DNA from: Epiperipatus broadwayi
Lineage: Eukaryota; Onychophora; Udeonychophora; Euonychophora; Peripatidae
NCBI GenBank assembly: GCA_028023455.1
Contig: JAQFVV010000050.1
Coordinates: forward strand, 1,506,411-1,570,410
Length of the DNA: 64,000 nucleotides
Reading direction: 5' to 3'
Part shown: piece after piece, positions 37,707 to 48,792 of the stretch
Position numbering within the stretch: the stretch's first letter is position 1
Layout of the letters: the number at the start of each line of letters is the position of its first letter
Notes under the pieces: generated by a model
Seen by the model: the letters and a program-made list of their open reading frames with translations, nothing else
Databases searched by the model: none
Told to the model about the DNA's origin: nothing
Translations under genes and position numbers: made by a program

Positions 37707-38185
37707 CAACTTGCTTATTTTTTGTGCATCTTGGGCTTCAATTGAAAATGAATTCATTTTCTCCAACCCTGCTGTTGCATGTTGATAATATTGGACATTC
37801 ATCAGTTTTAAAATACGGATAAATATAATATAAAATAATATTCCACCATAACATATGCATAATTAATTCAAAACATTGCTTAACTTAGATTTTCCATATA
37901 TATCACTTTTATCAAATCAAGAATACAATTAATTTTAGAAAACCTAAATTTCATATTTTCAAGGTTATATGATGAATATAAAGTCTTACTTGGATTATGG
38001 TGGATATTATTTTATTTTCATTCTAATGGTTCAATGAAATAACATTCATCCTTATCAAAGTCAACGTTTTAATAGAGAACTATTATATCTTAAGTATTTT
38101 TTTAACTTTTAGACCAATGCTTACAACTGTTGATAGATAACATTCCACCCAGAATTAAAATTCAACTCATTTGATTTCTATTATT
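37707..38185. other. Anonymous AT-rich sequence
   Basis: Could hold an unrecognisable 5' part of the PLE that follows. No motif seen. Confidence 0.35.
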
Positions 38186-39160
38186 AAATACTTTTAGCTA
38201 CAAGTGATTTCTTGGTCAGTTTTGATGTCTCGTCTATGTTTGCCAGAATACCTGATGAAGAATCATTATTTATAATAGCTCTATACAATAATTTATCAGA
38301 TTTAATTATTCCATTGGCATAATAGTTCCTTGAAAATATATATTTATTTTTGTTTTGCAAAAGTATAATCAAATTAAAGGACTTTCTATTAGTTCTCTAC
38401 TGTTGCCTGTAATTGCTGATCTCATCATGAATTACATATTAAATGCAGCTATTAAGAGATCTTCTATTTGGCTCTAATATTTGTTACATAGTCTCATGGT
38501 ATTGATGCTTTGAATTCTTTTATTTTTCTAATGAATAACATCATATTATTATGTTTACTATGAAGTTGAAAATAACCAAACACTTTCTTTTCTAGATGTT
38601 TTAATTTCTAGAAAATCCGATGGTTCTATTAATACCTGTTTATGAAAAATCCACTAACACAAACAGATATCTCAATTATAATTCTAATCATCATCCTGTT
38701 TATATACTGTCTGTGGCAAAACATCTTTTGATGTGATCATATGCTTTGTGCGATATTTCATTTTGCCCATAAAATAACACTAACTACAAACATTCTACTT
38801 TCTAATAATTACAATAAAAACATTACATATAAAGCTTTTCATAACATTTATACTAAGAAGAGACAAGATGATAAAACTGAAAATTCAACTAGTTATAGAA
38901 CTGTATTAACCCACAATAAAGGAGTCATTGGTAGGATTAGTAGAAGACTATCTAATTTCAATATTAAGACTACCTCATTCATTAGCAAAACAATTGAATT
39001 TTTTCATACCTAAAAAATAAATATTTTTACAATTTTACCTATGAAATTTCATATTCATAGTTCCCATTATGTTACAAAGGTCAATCAAATAGACATATTA
39101 GGATCAATATTAAAGAGCATAGAAATGACTTCAATCAAAAGCTGATTATATCTTAGTATT
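38186..39160 (+). pseudogene. Decayed Penelope-like element (family P1), reverse transcriptase
   Basis: RT landmarks in order: LVSFDVSSMFARIPDEESLF (from about 38213, motif A with its Asp), a GLSISSPLL-like block (about 38385) followed by VIADL, a GIDALNSF-like block (about 38500), KxTKHFLFxMF (about 38575), and KSTNTNRYLNYNSNHHP (about 38650-38695). A frame at 38741-39013 contains NILLSNNYN and GVIGRISRRLSNFNIK, which lie between RT and GIY-YIG in the sister copy at 46862. The YxDD motif is lost by deletion and the endonuclease is only a trace (about 39040-39140). An intact element would copy itself with RT plus a GIY-YIG nuclease. This copy is dead. It abuts the P2 element at 39225. Confidence 0.75.
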
Positions 39161-39331
39161 TGTCTGAAGGTTTGTAATGATGGTACATTATAAGATGTGA
39201 TGTGTTGGACTATTTCCATCATTTATGAGTGAATGTTGAATGTATAGAAAATTTTAAACTTTATTTAAACTTTCCAAATACAAACAACTTGTTAGTAATA
39301 ACACACAAATAGACAATACAGGTTAGTATTT

Positions 39332-39376
39332 ACACGATGTTTCGAGTAGTATTACTCTCCACTCTTCTTCAGGTGT
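39332..39376 (-). ncRNA. Hammerhead ribozyme (P2b, left module)
   Basis: On the minus strand: stem I ACAC/GTGT, CTGAAGA (39366-39372), one extra A, stem II GAGT/ACTC with a loop of about 13, GAAAC (39339-39343), cleavage triplet ATC (39336-39338). All core residues are present and AUC is a permitted NUH site. Stem III is reduced to the A15.1-U16.1 pair, typical of minimal type I motifs. It lies about 35-45 bases downstream of the tRNA-like segment. Confidence 0.65.
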
Positions 39377-39410
39377 TGCTGGACTATATGTAAAGTGTCA
39401 ATATTCACTT

Positions 39411-39490
39411 AGAAGTTGAACTCACACCTTTAGATTTTTGTATATTGAATATAAGGCAAACACTTTACCAACTGAGCTATTCTGTCAAAG
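39411..39490 (-). promoter_or_regulatory. tRNA-like Pol III promoter segment (P2b, left)
   Basis: Minus strand: A-box TAGCTCAGTTGG (39468-39479) and B-box-like GTGAGTTCAACTTC near 39411-39424, spaced as in a tRNA. The acceptor ends do not pair well, so this is a tRNA-derived promoter rather than a tRNA gene. Confidence 0.6.
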
Positions 39491-39580
39491 GAAACATATA
39501 GTAGAAATTTGATATATTTATATATGATGGTTGGTTCAAATTCTCCTGAGTCCTTCAATTTTTTTAATGTCTAATTATTT

Positions 39581-39890
39581 TTATTTTTTCCTAAGAGCAA
39601 TATTAATTAGAGGCTTCCATACATTGTGTATTGCCACACTGGGTTGACTTATAGGATTATTTACCATTGTCATATGAGCAGCTTCCTTGAATTTTCTTCT
39701 ATGCATTTTTTCTTCTTTATCCAATATCTTTGTATTTTCCCACTTAAGCATGTAGTCATTAGTACATACATGATCTGCTATGGTAGACACATGTTTTTTT
39801 TCTATTTTAACCATTAGTTTGTGTTCCTTCAATTGCTGTTCAACAGGGCGATGGATCTCCCCAATGTATTTCCTTCATAGATGCAGTTTT
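39581..39890 (-). pseudogene. PLE C-terminal coding piece, left half of P2b
   Basis: An 83-codon frame (39581-39832) reads LKEHKLMVKIEKKH-like, then STIADHVCTNDYMLKWENTK, AAHMTMVNNPISQPS and HNVWKPLINIALRKK, ending in a stop. It is the tail of a GIY-YIG protein: the part from the conserved arginine/EHK region of the nuclease onward. The nuclease start lies beyond the palindrome centre and is missing on this side. The open frame is well kept, suggesting the duplication is not very old. Confidence 0.7.
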
Positions 39891-39917
39891 TGTTCTTCAG
39901 CATTTCCATACATACCC

Positions 39918-40370
39918 AGAATGGCAGACAAACTAAAGAAAATCTGCAGTCAATATAATATTAGAACTGCTTTCCAAAGCCATACAACACTTCAAGGAAT
40001 GCTTACTTCTACTAAGGCTAAACTGGAAATGCTGAAGAACAAAAACTGCATCAATAAAATACCATGTGAATGTGGAAGGAAATACGTTGGTGAAACCTGT
40101 CGCCTTGTTGAACAGTGATTGAAGGAACCCAAACTAATGGTTAAAAGAGAAAAAATCCAGATGTGTCTACCATAGCAGATCATGTACATACTAATGACTA
40201 CATGCTTAAGTGGAAAATACCAAGATATTGAATAAAGAGGGGGAAATGCATAGAAGAAAATTCAAGGAAACTGCTCATATGACAATGGTAAATAATCCTA
40301 TAAGTCAACCCAGTGTGGCAATACACAATGTATGGAAGCCTCTAATTAATCTTGCTCTTATAAAAAAATA
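39918..40370 (+). pseudogene. PLE GIY-YIG endonuclease, right half of P2b
   Basis: The frame gives KLKKICSQYNIRTAFQS, TSTKAKLEMLKNKN, then INKIPCECGRKYVGETCR (about 40050-40100), the CxCGxxYxGET form of the GIY-YIG catalytic start, and a stop after LVEQ (40116-40118), where LKE(H)K follows. Downstream, frameshifted pieces match the intact tail of the left half (HMTMVNNPISQPSVAIHNVW, about 40275-40335). In PLEs this domain nicks the target DNA to prime reverse transcription. The gene is broken by a stop and frameshifts, and the RT domain is not present. Confidence 0.75.
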
Positions 40371-40471
40371 AAAATAAAAATAATTAGACTCATTAAAAAA
40401 AATTGAAGGACTCAGGAGGATTTGAACCAACCCTCATATATAAATATATCAATTTTTTATTAAATTGTTGC

Positions 40472-40552
40472 CTTTGACAGAATAGCTCAGTTGGTAGAGT
40501 GTTTGCCTTAAATTCGATATATAAGAATCTAAAGGTGAGAGTTCAACTTCCA
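40472..40552 (+). promoter_or_regulatory. tRNA-like Pol III promoter segment (P2b, right)
   Basis: A-box TAGCTCAGTTGG at 40483-40494 and B-box-like GAGAGTTCAACTTC at 40537-40550. Mirror of 39411-39490. Confidence 0.6.
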
Positions 40553-40721
40553 AGTGAATATTGTCACTGTGTATATAGACCAGCAACACCTGAAGAAGAG
40601 TTTAAAATTTTCTATACATTCAACATTCCCATAGTACACCATATCACATCTGATTATATCTTCTTTTACATCACATATATATATATATCTTCTTTTACAT
40701 AACATATTTTAGAAATTGGCC

Positions 40722-40851
40722 CCACATCTATGAAATTTCAATTTATCATATAATCACTCCCTTGTAAACCGTTTTCTAACTGTATTTATATCTGTTTGTT
40801 TTTTTTTTTTTTTTTATGAATAAACTTTCATCACTGAGAAAAAAAAAGATT
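40722..40851 (+). mobile_element. Polyadenylated 3' end of a retroelement
   Basis: Shares GAAATTTCAATTTAT, AATCACTCCCTTGTAAACC, TTTTCTAACTGTAT and GATGAATAAA...ATCACTGAG plus a run of A with 45127-45215. AATAAA followed by poly(A) marks a reverse-transcribed RNA end. 5' truncated. The parent element is not identified. Confidence 0.65.
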
Positions 40852-41749
40852 AGAGTTGATATCTCTTTAAATAGTCTAACATTATAATTATTCAACATAC
40901 TATGGAAAACCAAAGGCATTTAAATTTATAATTTAAAAATAAGGTAAAGACAAAACAAATGCACATATAAATAATTTAAAATTTTTAATCCATGTAGAGA
41001 ATTAGTATCGTTTGATATTATTTTGATCATTGTTGGATATTTAACTTCTGAAAAGTTCACATTATAGACGCATTTACAATCCCAGATTGTTGGATATATC
41101 ATAGATTAGTATACTTCAAGATTCAGAGTGGTGCCTTAATAAAGATATTATTCCAATCATATTCACAACGAAACAAATGTTCATTCTTTAGAAGAATTTC
41201 CCTCTTGTACAAAATTTCAACCGTTATTAAACAGTAAAATTTCTGATTTGCATTTTAAAAACTATATCAATGACTGAAGTATGAAATTCTCATTAAAGAA
41301 TGTGTTATGAATATAATAAATCTATTCTTGGGTTTACTAAAAAGAAAAATCTTACTGGTTTTCTGGCAATCACCTTATTATTAATGATTTGATTAAAAAG
41401 AAACATATCACACATTCTGCTCAAATGAAAATTCTAAAGGCAGAAGTTTAACAATAGATAAGAAGACTTAAAAAAAAGATTACTGGATTAAAGGTGCAAA
41501 TCTCTGATCATTGCCATTCTAGTCTTTGTTGATACACTGTAAGCAACATGTGGATCTGAGAAATAGTATCACAATTGTATTTGATTCAGAAGTGTCAATG
41601 TTTTCCATGATAATGGCAGAATAATAGATTAAATTTGCAACTTATATCTGATGATAGTATTACATTGACAAATAAGAAGGTTTAATGATGATTGGGAGAT
41701 TAAAATTAACATAAGAGAGATATATTTGCTAATATGATCATTCTAGATC
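40852..41749. other. Unresolved sequence
   Basis: Some stretches (about 41160-41700) read like decayed coding DNA, but I could not match them to a domain. Confidence 0.35.
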
Positions 41750-42232
41750 TCAACATCATATGATCACCATTTCTTATGCCTGCTCAAGCTTTTAAAACAG
41801 ACAAAACTCTCCTTACAGTCATGCCACTCAGAGCAAGCCAGAGTAATCAATGGATGCAAGAAGGTTTTGTGCATAAAATCCCTATCTAGTGCCTACTCAT
41901 CCAATATCCTCAGACTAGTTTTTAGTTTGTGGCTTTCATCAGTGAAAAGCCTTGAATCTGAAAATATGTTTTCAATTATAGACTCATAGTTTTGTAGTTA
42001 AGTAGAGATAAAAGGTGACTTCTGGATGGTTGCATTAGATCCTAAGATCTAGGTGCCATGCTCTGAGATCCAAGGCTTCTCACTGATGAACCCCACAAGA
42101 TACAAAGTAGTTTGATGATACTGGATAAGTAGTCACTAAATAGGGATTTTATGTGCAAACCTTCTTGCATCCATTGATTACTCTGGCTTGCACTGAGTGA
42201 CACTACTGTATGGAGAGTTTTGCCAATTTATT
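41750..42232. mobile_element. Family A inverted-repeat element, copy A6
   Basis: Two-arm copy of the second subfamily, beginning AACATCATATGATCACCATT and ending TGGAGAGTTTTGCC. The left-arm ribozyme (minus) keeps CTGATGA, stem I and TAGTC, but GAAA reads AAAA. The right arm reads CTGATGA then CAAAG. Confidence 0.8.
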
Positions 42233-42479
42233 CTACATCTTTTTGATGCACTGAAAGACACATATCGAACATGACAAATAATATCACAATATTGAAAAAT
42301 GACACTTTTTCATGATGACATTGATATTTTGCACAGTTGTAAAAAGTTTTTGGATCATCATCTTAATAATTATACAAGAATTAAGATAATGACTTTTGAT
42401 GATATATCCACTTTATCTACTCATTTAGATTTGGACAAAGATATCTATCTAGTTTAATGAAGTTGACAAAGCTTTTTGT

Positions 42480-43850
42480 AATCATAAATGCAGAAAGTTT
42501 GCAATTTTTTGATGAATATCCAGAGAAGTTTAAAATATGGTGTTTTTATGATTGTGACCCAAATATTGGATGTTTTTAGGAATATGTAAAACCATGAAGT
42601 AGTGAATTCAATTTTGAAAAGCAAAAAAAGAATAAACAAGATTGCATTAAATATCATGGAATGTCATAAATATTTACTACAGCAAAGAAACTTTCAAGAT
42701 TTGTTGAATATGTTGTTTTCAATTATTAAGAAATGGTTGTTAGAGACTGAAGGTGTTTTATTGAATCAAAAAATATTATAGATGCTAATGTGTTGTCATA
42801 AAAATGCAAGAAAAGTATTCAGAACATCCATCAAAATTTATTCATATTATACAATTTCTGCATGAAAAATGTGAAAAATTATTATTCCTACAGGTGGAAA
42901 ATATAAGGCTTTTGAAATAAAACTGGAGTTAAATAAGGATGTGTATTTGCTCAAACATTGTTTTCAATTTTTGTGACAATAGTTTTTGAAATTGTTTCTA
43001 GATGGTTTAATGAATCAGGGATCAAGATACAATACATATTTGATGATAGAATTTTTAATTTCAATTGGTTAAAAGCAAAAATAGCAACTTCTTTGTTATG
43101 GATTCTGAATTTACATATGATGATGACATGCTATTTTTGTCAGTTTATAAGATGATTTACAAAATGCTATCGGTATTTGGAATACAATGTAGAAAGATTT
43201 GGGTTTATTAAATATTGTTAATAAATTTCAAGTTTTTAATCAATCAGTGAACAGGGCAAAAAAGCTCAATAAATTATATAACAATTTACAAATGCTGCTT
43301 TAGCACAAAATACGTTTACTGGTGATTATTTATCTTTTCTACATGTGCGTGATCATGTGTATCAGTTGTATGAGATAGTGTGGATAGATGGATGGTGCTT
43401 GAAAATCTGAGTTCAAATCCCCTATACTTATAAGTAGAAAAGTGGACTTGGATGTTGAGTTTGAACATAAGATTCCAATCTGCTGTTTTTGCTTTAACTA
43501 ATTAAAAAATAAAGCATTTTATCAGAGGAAAATAAATATTGCAATTATGTTAGGGTTACATAAAGTTATTTAATCTTTTTTAGGATATGGAAGTGAAAGT
43601 TGGACACACTATTAGTGCAGCATAAAGATATAAAAATGTTTCATTTAAGGATAGTTTATAAATTTTTAAAAATGACCAGATCAAAAAACTAATCAAAACA
43701 TTTTTCAAACTTCTGTATGTAATACTATAGCATCCACTATTGTAAAGTCGTACCTTTATTGGATTCAATATGTAAAATGAACAATACATCTCTTCTTATA
43801 AAGTTGTTTAGTGGTGAAATTGAGCATAGTTTTCTTAGGAAATGTAGTTC
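42480..43850 (+). pseudogene. Decayed LINE reverse transcriptase interrupted by a foldback C arm
   Basis: Fragments include PSKFIHIIQFLHEKCEK (about 42826), then KTGVKxGC (about 42922) and FAQTLFSIFVTIVFEIVSRWFNESGIK (42950 onward), which match the RT block 'GVKQGC.LAPTLFSI' found downstream of motif A. YxDD is not recognisable. After about 43270 the LINE is split by a foldback C arm, then resumes as YGSESWT (about 43577) and ASTIVKSYLYWIQYV (about 43732). It is related to 2956-3365. Many stops; a dead copy. The clade is not settled; it belongs to the endonuclease-bearing non-LTR elements. Confidence 0.6.
43305..43475 (+). mobile_element. Foldback C single arm, nested in the LINE
   Basis: Matches the right arm of C1 (GGTGATTATTTATCTTTTC, ATGAGATAGTGTGGATAG) and ends with GAGTTCAAATCCCC, a B-box-like block, then TATAC. 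This suggests the C family ends are tRNA-derived. Confidence 0.7.
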
Positions 43851-44130
43851 CCATGTATGTTATATGGATTATTTCGAAGTCATTATAACAAATTGAAATT
43901 TTTTTATTTCTTTTGGGATCTTATGTCAGAGAACAGAATATAATGGAAAGCTACATTTGGACATTATGTTGAAATATTTCAGGAAGAAAAAGTTTTTGCT
44001 GAAGTAATTAAAAGAGAGCATTGTGTAACATTATGTAAACAGAAAAATGAACCATTTATGTTTTATATTTGAATGTTTTTGTGGTTCATAGATTAGTTGG
44101 TATATTCATCACAAAACTTATTTTTAGAGT

Positions 44131-44330
44131 AGGATTCTCTCTGTCTTCTTTCTCTCTTTCCTTTCTTTATTTTTGAGCTTGAATGATCATACCCATTTAT
44201 GAGTGGCTTCTTTTTCTACTTCTTCTTTCCTCCTCCTCCTTCTTCCTTCATTTCTTCTTCTTTCTTCTTCATTTTTTTCTTTTTCTTCCTTCCTCTTCCT
44301 CTTTTTCTTCCTTCTTCTTACTTCTTTTAA
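44131..44330 (+). repeat. Polypyrimidine (CTT-rich) tract
   Basis: About 200 bases almost purely C and T on the plus strand. The Ser/Phe/Leu-rich open frame across it is a composition artefact. Confidence 0.85.
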
Positions 44331-44569
44331 CAAAGCAAATAGATAAAATTGATATATCACTCAAAGAATTTAAAGACTGAAATGAAACTGGATTAAACAT
44401 ATTGTTAGAAGAGATGAACTTAGATGATCAGTTGTAGTCTCAAAACAGATCCCAAGATATTTTTACGATTCTAGAAAGTGACCACTTGTGAGATGGACAG
44501 ATAATAATGTTTGACTGTGTATTATGGAGGAAAGAAGTTATGAGTGAAAGAAATTTTAATTCTTCAATG

Positions 44570-45215
44570 GATTTATGATGGTTAAAAATTATGACCATAA
44601 AGTAAAGGACAATTCAGATTTTGTCTACCAAAACATTCCATATTTACTATTCACAAGAAGGGAAGAGAGAGAAAACTTTAATGAGAAAAGTCATCAACTC
44701 CTGCCTTTCCTCACACAGGAATACCATATTCAACTTCCAAGAATCCTTAGAAACAGGGATCTTCACAGCTATTAGACCGTCAGTTTTCCTCATCTATGCT
44801 CTCTGGTTGCTCCAATGTGACATTATCTTTGACCAGAGAGTACCTCAGAGAACCAAAAGCTCTTGGGCCTAATTCGCTGTCTCAAAACCAGAAATGCCAA
44901 ACTAGCCCCACCTCCATTTCTCACAGACACTTGGGCAATCCTCCGACTCCCATCCTCTCAGCCTCTGTCATAGGACTCAATCATTTCAAATGTTTGTGAC
45001 CCATGCGGTGCTTGCTCAATGAAGACATGCATCTTGGAATAGCCTGGACTACACACCATTTTGCCTTTCCACTTCCCATTCCCTTTTCACATGTATCCCT
45101 CCCCTATTACCATGTTGCTCCTGAAATTTCAATTTATTTTATAATCACTCCCTTGTAAACCCTTTTCTAACTGTATCAATATTTTTTTGATGAATAAACA
45201 TCACTGAGAAAAAAA
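44570..45215 (+). mobile_element. Polyadenylated retro-fragment
   Basis: Clearly GC-richer than its surroundings and ending with GATGAATAAACATCACTGAG and poly(A). Its last 90 bases match 40722-40851. Overlapping open frames (44575-44999) show no domain I recognise. It could be a LINE 3' region or a processed transcript copy. I saw no convincing TSD. Confidence 0.55.
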
Positions 45216-45497
45216 AATTTAATAACAATGTGATATTATATAATAAATGTTTAAAAAGTTTGATATCAAATTTACTTCAATATTTTTTTTTGGCAAACTA
45301 CTTTTTATTTCATGTAAAATGCCTCTAATATGACTTGATTTCTTGTTAAAGATTGAATCTACTTGTAATCCAATTCAATATAGAGAATTTTAATCATTTA
45401 GCTAGAAAAAAGTACATTACCGGAATAGTAATAAGCTCTTCAAAGTAAACAAAAAAAGTCAGAATTTTGTTAGAAAGAAAATCATAAAAATGTTTTA
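45216..45497. other. Anonymous AT-rich sequence
   Basis: Nothing recognised. Confidence 0.4.
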
Positions 45498-45790
45498 ATA
45501 GTAGCTAACTCTCCATACAGTAGTGCCACCCAGTGGAAGCTCTAGTAACCAATGAATGTCAGAAGATTTGTGCATAAAATTCCAATCAACTTCCTACTCA
45601 TCCAATACCCTCAGATTAGTTTCTAACTTGTGGTTAACATCAGCGAGGGATTTTATACACAATCCTTCTTGCATCCCATTGGTTACTAAGACTTGCACTG
45701 GGTGGAACTACTGTAGTGAGAAAGGCTACTGTTTTAACAGCTTGGGTAAAAAAATGAGAAATTGTAATCATGTGGTCTTTTACTGTTTTA
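45498..45790. mobile_element. Family A inverted-repeat element, copy A7
   Basis: Short copy: left arm with ribozyme, then a right arm lacking its ribozyme. The minus-strand motif has CTGATGT (A9 lost) with GAAAC and TAATC. A 95-codon frame at 45556-45843 is chance. Confidence 0.75.
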
Positions 45791-46861
45791 TAACAATGTT
45801 TTACCTGATCAAACTGTTAATTTTTCCAATTCAATTATGGTAGCTCTTGTTAAAGCCTATTAAAAATGCATATGTATACCTTAAAGTCAAAGTTTGTAAT
45901 TTAATGGCAAAATCAATCAACTGGGCTCCCAATCATGATTATTTTACCTTTTTGGGGTACTAATCTTTAATCCACTCTCATGATTCACAATGTAAATAAC
46001 TTTAAAAGTGGATAGTACAATTATTTATCAATATTATTTCTTTGATTATGGTACATGCTCAGTTTTAATAGAGGTAAGACTTTCTCATTTGTGACACCAG
46101 GACCAATTTAAAATTCAAATAATAGAAAAGAAATTTATTAGTAATCATATTATAATAATTATAATCAGAGATGGTTTCAAAGTATAGATAATCACATCCA
46201 TTATTATTACTAAAATGTAAGTAATCTAATAGTTTATCATTCAAGAAGTTATATGATGTTTGAGTCATGGAAATGACAAAGTTGAAATGAGACCCATACA
46301 TTTTTTAGATACTGCATTTGAAACTCTGTTATTGTATTAAACTGCATAGCAAAGTAATCACATGGCTTCATACCTGGAAGGTCATATAAATTTGAGAACC
46401 AGAACTTGTATCAGGGCATTATATAATAATAGACATTACTAAAAATTCACTAATTTGAGAAAAGATTCAATTAAGAAGATGAGTAAATTTTGGAAGCGTC
46501 ATAATGGATCTAACAGTCAGGAAGATTGAATGTATATGAAATAATTTTTGGTTATAAATTTTATAATTATAACTACATACTTAAGATATAAATAATATAT
46601 CCAAGACATCTTCAATAGTTTCTCTTCCTTTTTCCTTCTTTATTTTTGTTTTTCTAATATATAACATATAATAACCACATTCCACTCTTTTTACATTTTG
46701 CTCTAAAGTGTACAAAGAGTGGAATGTAGTTATTATATATCAAAATGTGGTTATATATATATTATTATATTTAATGTTTTCGCGGTTGTATAATGTAGAT
46801 AAATTATTTTTTGGGTAAAACTATGTTTTATTTTTCATTATATACCAATATTTCTTAAATT
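45791..46861. other. Anonymous sequence with one strong hairpin
   Basis: About 46654-46740 folds: ATAATAACCACATTCCACTC against GAGTGGAATGTAGTTATTAT with a 30-base centre. Otherwise nothing. Confidence 0.45.
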
Positions 46862-48062
46862 TTAAAGTTTAAACAAATTAAAGGACTTTCTATGGGATCT
46901 CCACTGTCACCTGTAATTGCTGATCTTTTCATGGAGAACTTTCTATTAACTTAAATATGTGGATGATACATTTATTATATGGCCTCATGGCATTGATGCC
47001 TTAAATTCTTTTCTTGTTTTTATAAATAATTGGCATCCAAATATTAAATTTACTATGGAAGTGGAAAATAACAGATCACTTTCTTTTCTTGATGTTTTCA
47101 TTGCAAGAAAATATGATGAAACATTATCAATATCAGTTTACAGAAAATCCACCCATACAAACAAATATCTTGATTTTAGTTCTCATCATCATCCTGCACA
47201 AATTTTTTCTGTAGCAAAACATCTTTTCACTAGAGCTTATAATTTATCTGCTAAAGAACATCTTACTCAAAAAATAGAACTTACAAAAAATATTCTACAT
47301 TCTAATAATTATAATAAATCATCATATATAAGGCTTTACATAATATTAATACTAAAAAGAAAAAAAGAATAGAATTGACAATTCCTTTTGTCATAGAGTA
47401 AGTTTACCTTACATTAAAGGGGTTATTGATAAAATCAGTAGAAGACTATGTTGTTTTAATATAAAGACTTCTTTTTCTACTGGTAAGAAAATTGGTGATT
47501 TTTTACATAAACCTCAAGACAGAATATTTTTGGAACACCAAGGAGTTTATGAAATTCCATGTTTTCAGTGCTCAAGAATCTATGTAGGTCAGTCTAATAG
47601 ATGAATAAATGTCAGAGTTAAGGAACATAAAAATGCTTTTAATCAAAAAATTAGCACAGATTTTACTTCCCATTTTTTAGAAATTGGTCACAAACCTGAC
47701 TTTGACAATGTAAAAATGCTTGCTAATTTGGAGAGATATGATTTGAGAACCATCAGAAAGTCAATTAAAATATTAAAGAGACCTACTGGTTTAAATAGGG
47801 ATGATGAAGCACAATGTATTCCAGCCATATGGAAAGCTCTCATTTTATCTATGTCTTCTAATATTGACTTAAAATTAATAGGTGGTAAAACTAAGGTAAA
47901 TATACATTTTGATCATTCTGATTATTAAACTATTTCAAGCTGATTCTCATGCTTCATCTCACACTCAGTCATGTTACAGTTTGAGATCGAACAAATTTTC
48001 TTTCAAGAGTTTACCTTGACAATGGCTGATGCTAGTTCATTGAAATATTGATATATAATAGA
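46862..48062 (+). pseudogene. Penelope-like element (family P1): RT 3' part and GIY-YIG endonuclease
   Basis: Best PLE copy here. It begins inside the RT at GLSMGSPLSPVIADLFMENF (about 46884), then an intact catalytic YVDDTFIIWPHG (about 46953), FINNWHPNIKFTMEVENN, SLSFLDVFIARK, SVYRKSTHTNKYLDFSSHHH and NILHSNNYN (to about 47320). After a frameshift near 47330-47375 it reads GVIDKISRRL, then the GIY-YIG domain GVYEIPCFQCSRIYVGQSNR (47548-47601), an in-frame TGA at 47602 where the arginine region continues INVRVKEHK, and a long tail ending at a stop near 47926-47928. The upstream RT motifs (1 to A) are missing, so it is 5' truncated. A stop-bearing break also lies between MENF and YVDD (about 46940). 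RT copies the element RNA; the nuclease nicks the target. Confidence 0.85.
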
Positions 48063-48776
48063 AAATAATACAGTTTTATCCAATATATATATATATATAT
48101 ATATTGGTTAATTACAACACAAATTGATCACCTTTGTCAATGAATAACGAAAACTAACAACCATTTCATCTCTATACAGTATTTTATCTTAGGTGGTTTG
48201 ATGTAGTTAGTAGAATTTACATAGGTTCAGAGGATTTGACTTAAAATGGAAATCCTATCAAGTGATTCTGGAAATTAACTCATATTCAATTTCCTTACCA
48301 TAATAAAAACCTTTAATTATATATTTGACATTAATGTATTGTAATTATGTTTATTGCAAATGCACTTGTTTTAAGACAAAAATATACCCCCTTCAGTTTG
48401 GTTCAAACTTAGTCTAGGTTTTATACCTTTCAGAACACTGGGTCCCTGATGGTTACATTCTCAGAAAAGAGTCATAAAATAATAAAACATAAAAAATGTT
48501 GTGCACTTTTTTTTTTGTTATTTATTTAGTAATATTTGAAAACAATAATAATTTTAAAAATTATTTACAATAAAAACTTGCATTCAAAGATGATATATAA
48601 ATAATGTAGACTGCGGATCAAATGTGGAATGAGGATTGCCCTATTATTGTTTATTTATTTCTTTAGCATATAGATTTTTTGACAGTTCAACTACTACCAA
48701 AATTATGAAAGAACATGGAGATATTCCAACTAAGATTTATTAATACATCTGTTAAATCCTTCAATTTTGCAATTAT
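48063..48776. other. Anonymous sequence with TA run
   Basis: The TA run at 48085-48106 may mark the end of the PLE 3' region. No gene seen. Confidence 0.4.
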
Positions 48777-48792
48777 AGTTATATATTTGACA
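48777..48792. repeat. Target-site duplication, left copy
   Basis: agttatatatttgaca, repeated exactly at 52296-52311. Confidence 0.9.

Larger units (their letters stand above)
39225..40640. mobile_element. Head-to-head inverted PLE dimer P2b
   Basis: A palindrome centred near 39895. The left half (39225-about 39890) is the reverse complement of about 39900-40640, including coding sequence, tRNA-like segment and the start of the hammerhead module. Only the left half extends through the full ribozyme to the TTTAAATAAAGTTTAAAATT tail. The right half is cut within the ribozyme (CCTGAAGAAGAG then directly TTTAAAATTTTC). Confidence 0.85.

Noticed and set aside
40472-40552. Functional tRNA gene
   Set aside because: A- and B-boxes are present but the acceptor stem does not close, and it lies within a repeated PLE end. 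Also applies to the family S SINEs.
44183-44380. Ser/Phe/Leu-rich open frame
   Set aside because: Product of a polypyrimidine tract.
44575-44999. Overlapping frames in the GC-richer retro-fragment as a host exon
   Set aside because: No domain, three overlapping frames, and the segment ends in AATAAA plus poly(A) shared with another locus.
47960-48050. Hammerhead in the P1 tail (GGCTGATGC ... TTGAAATATTG)
   Set aside because: Position A9 reads C and I could not find a paired stem II or stem I.
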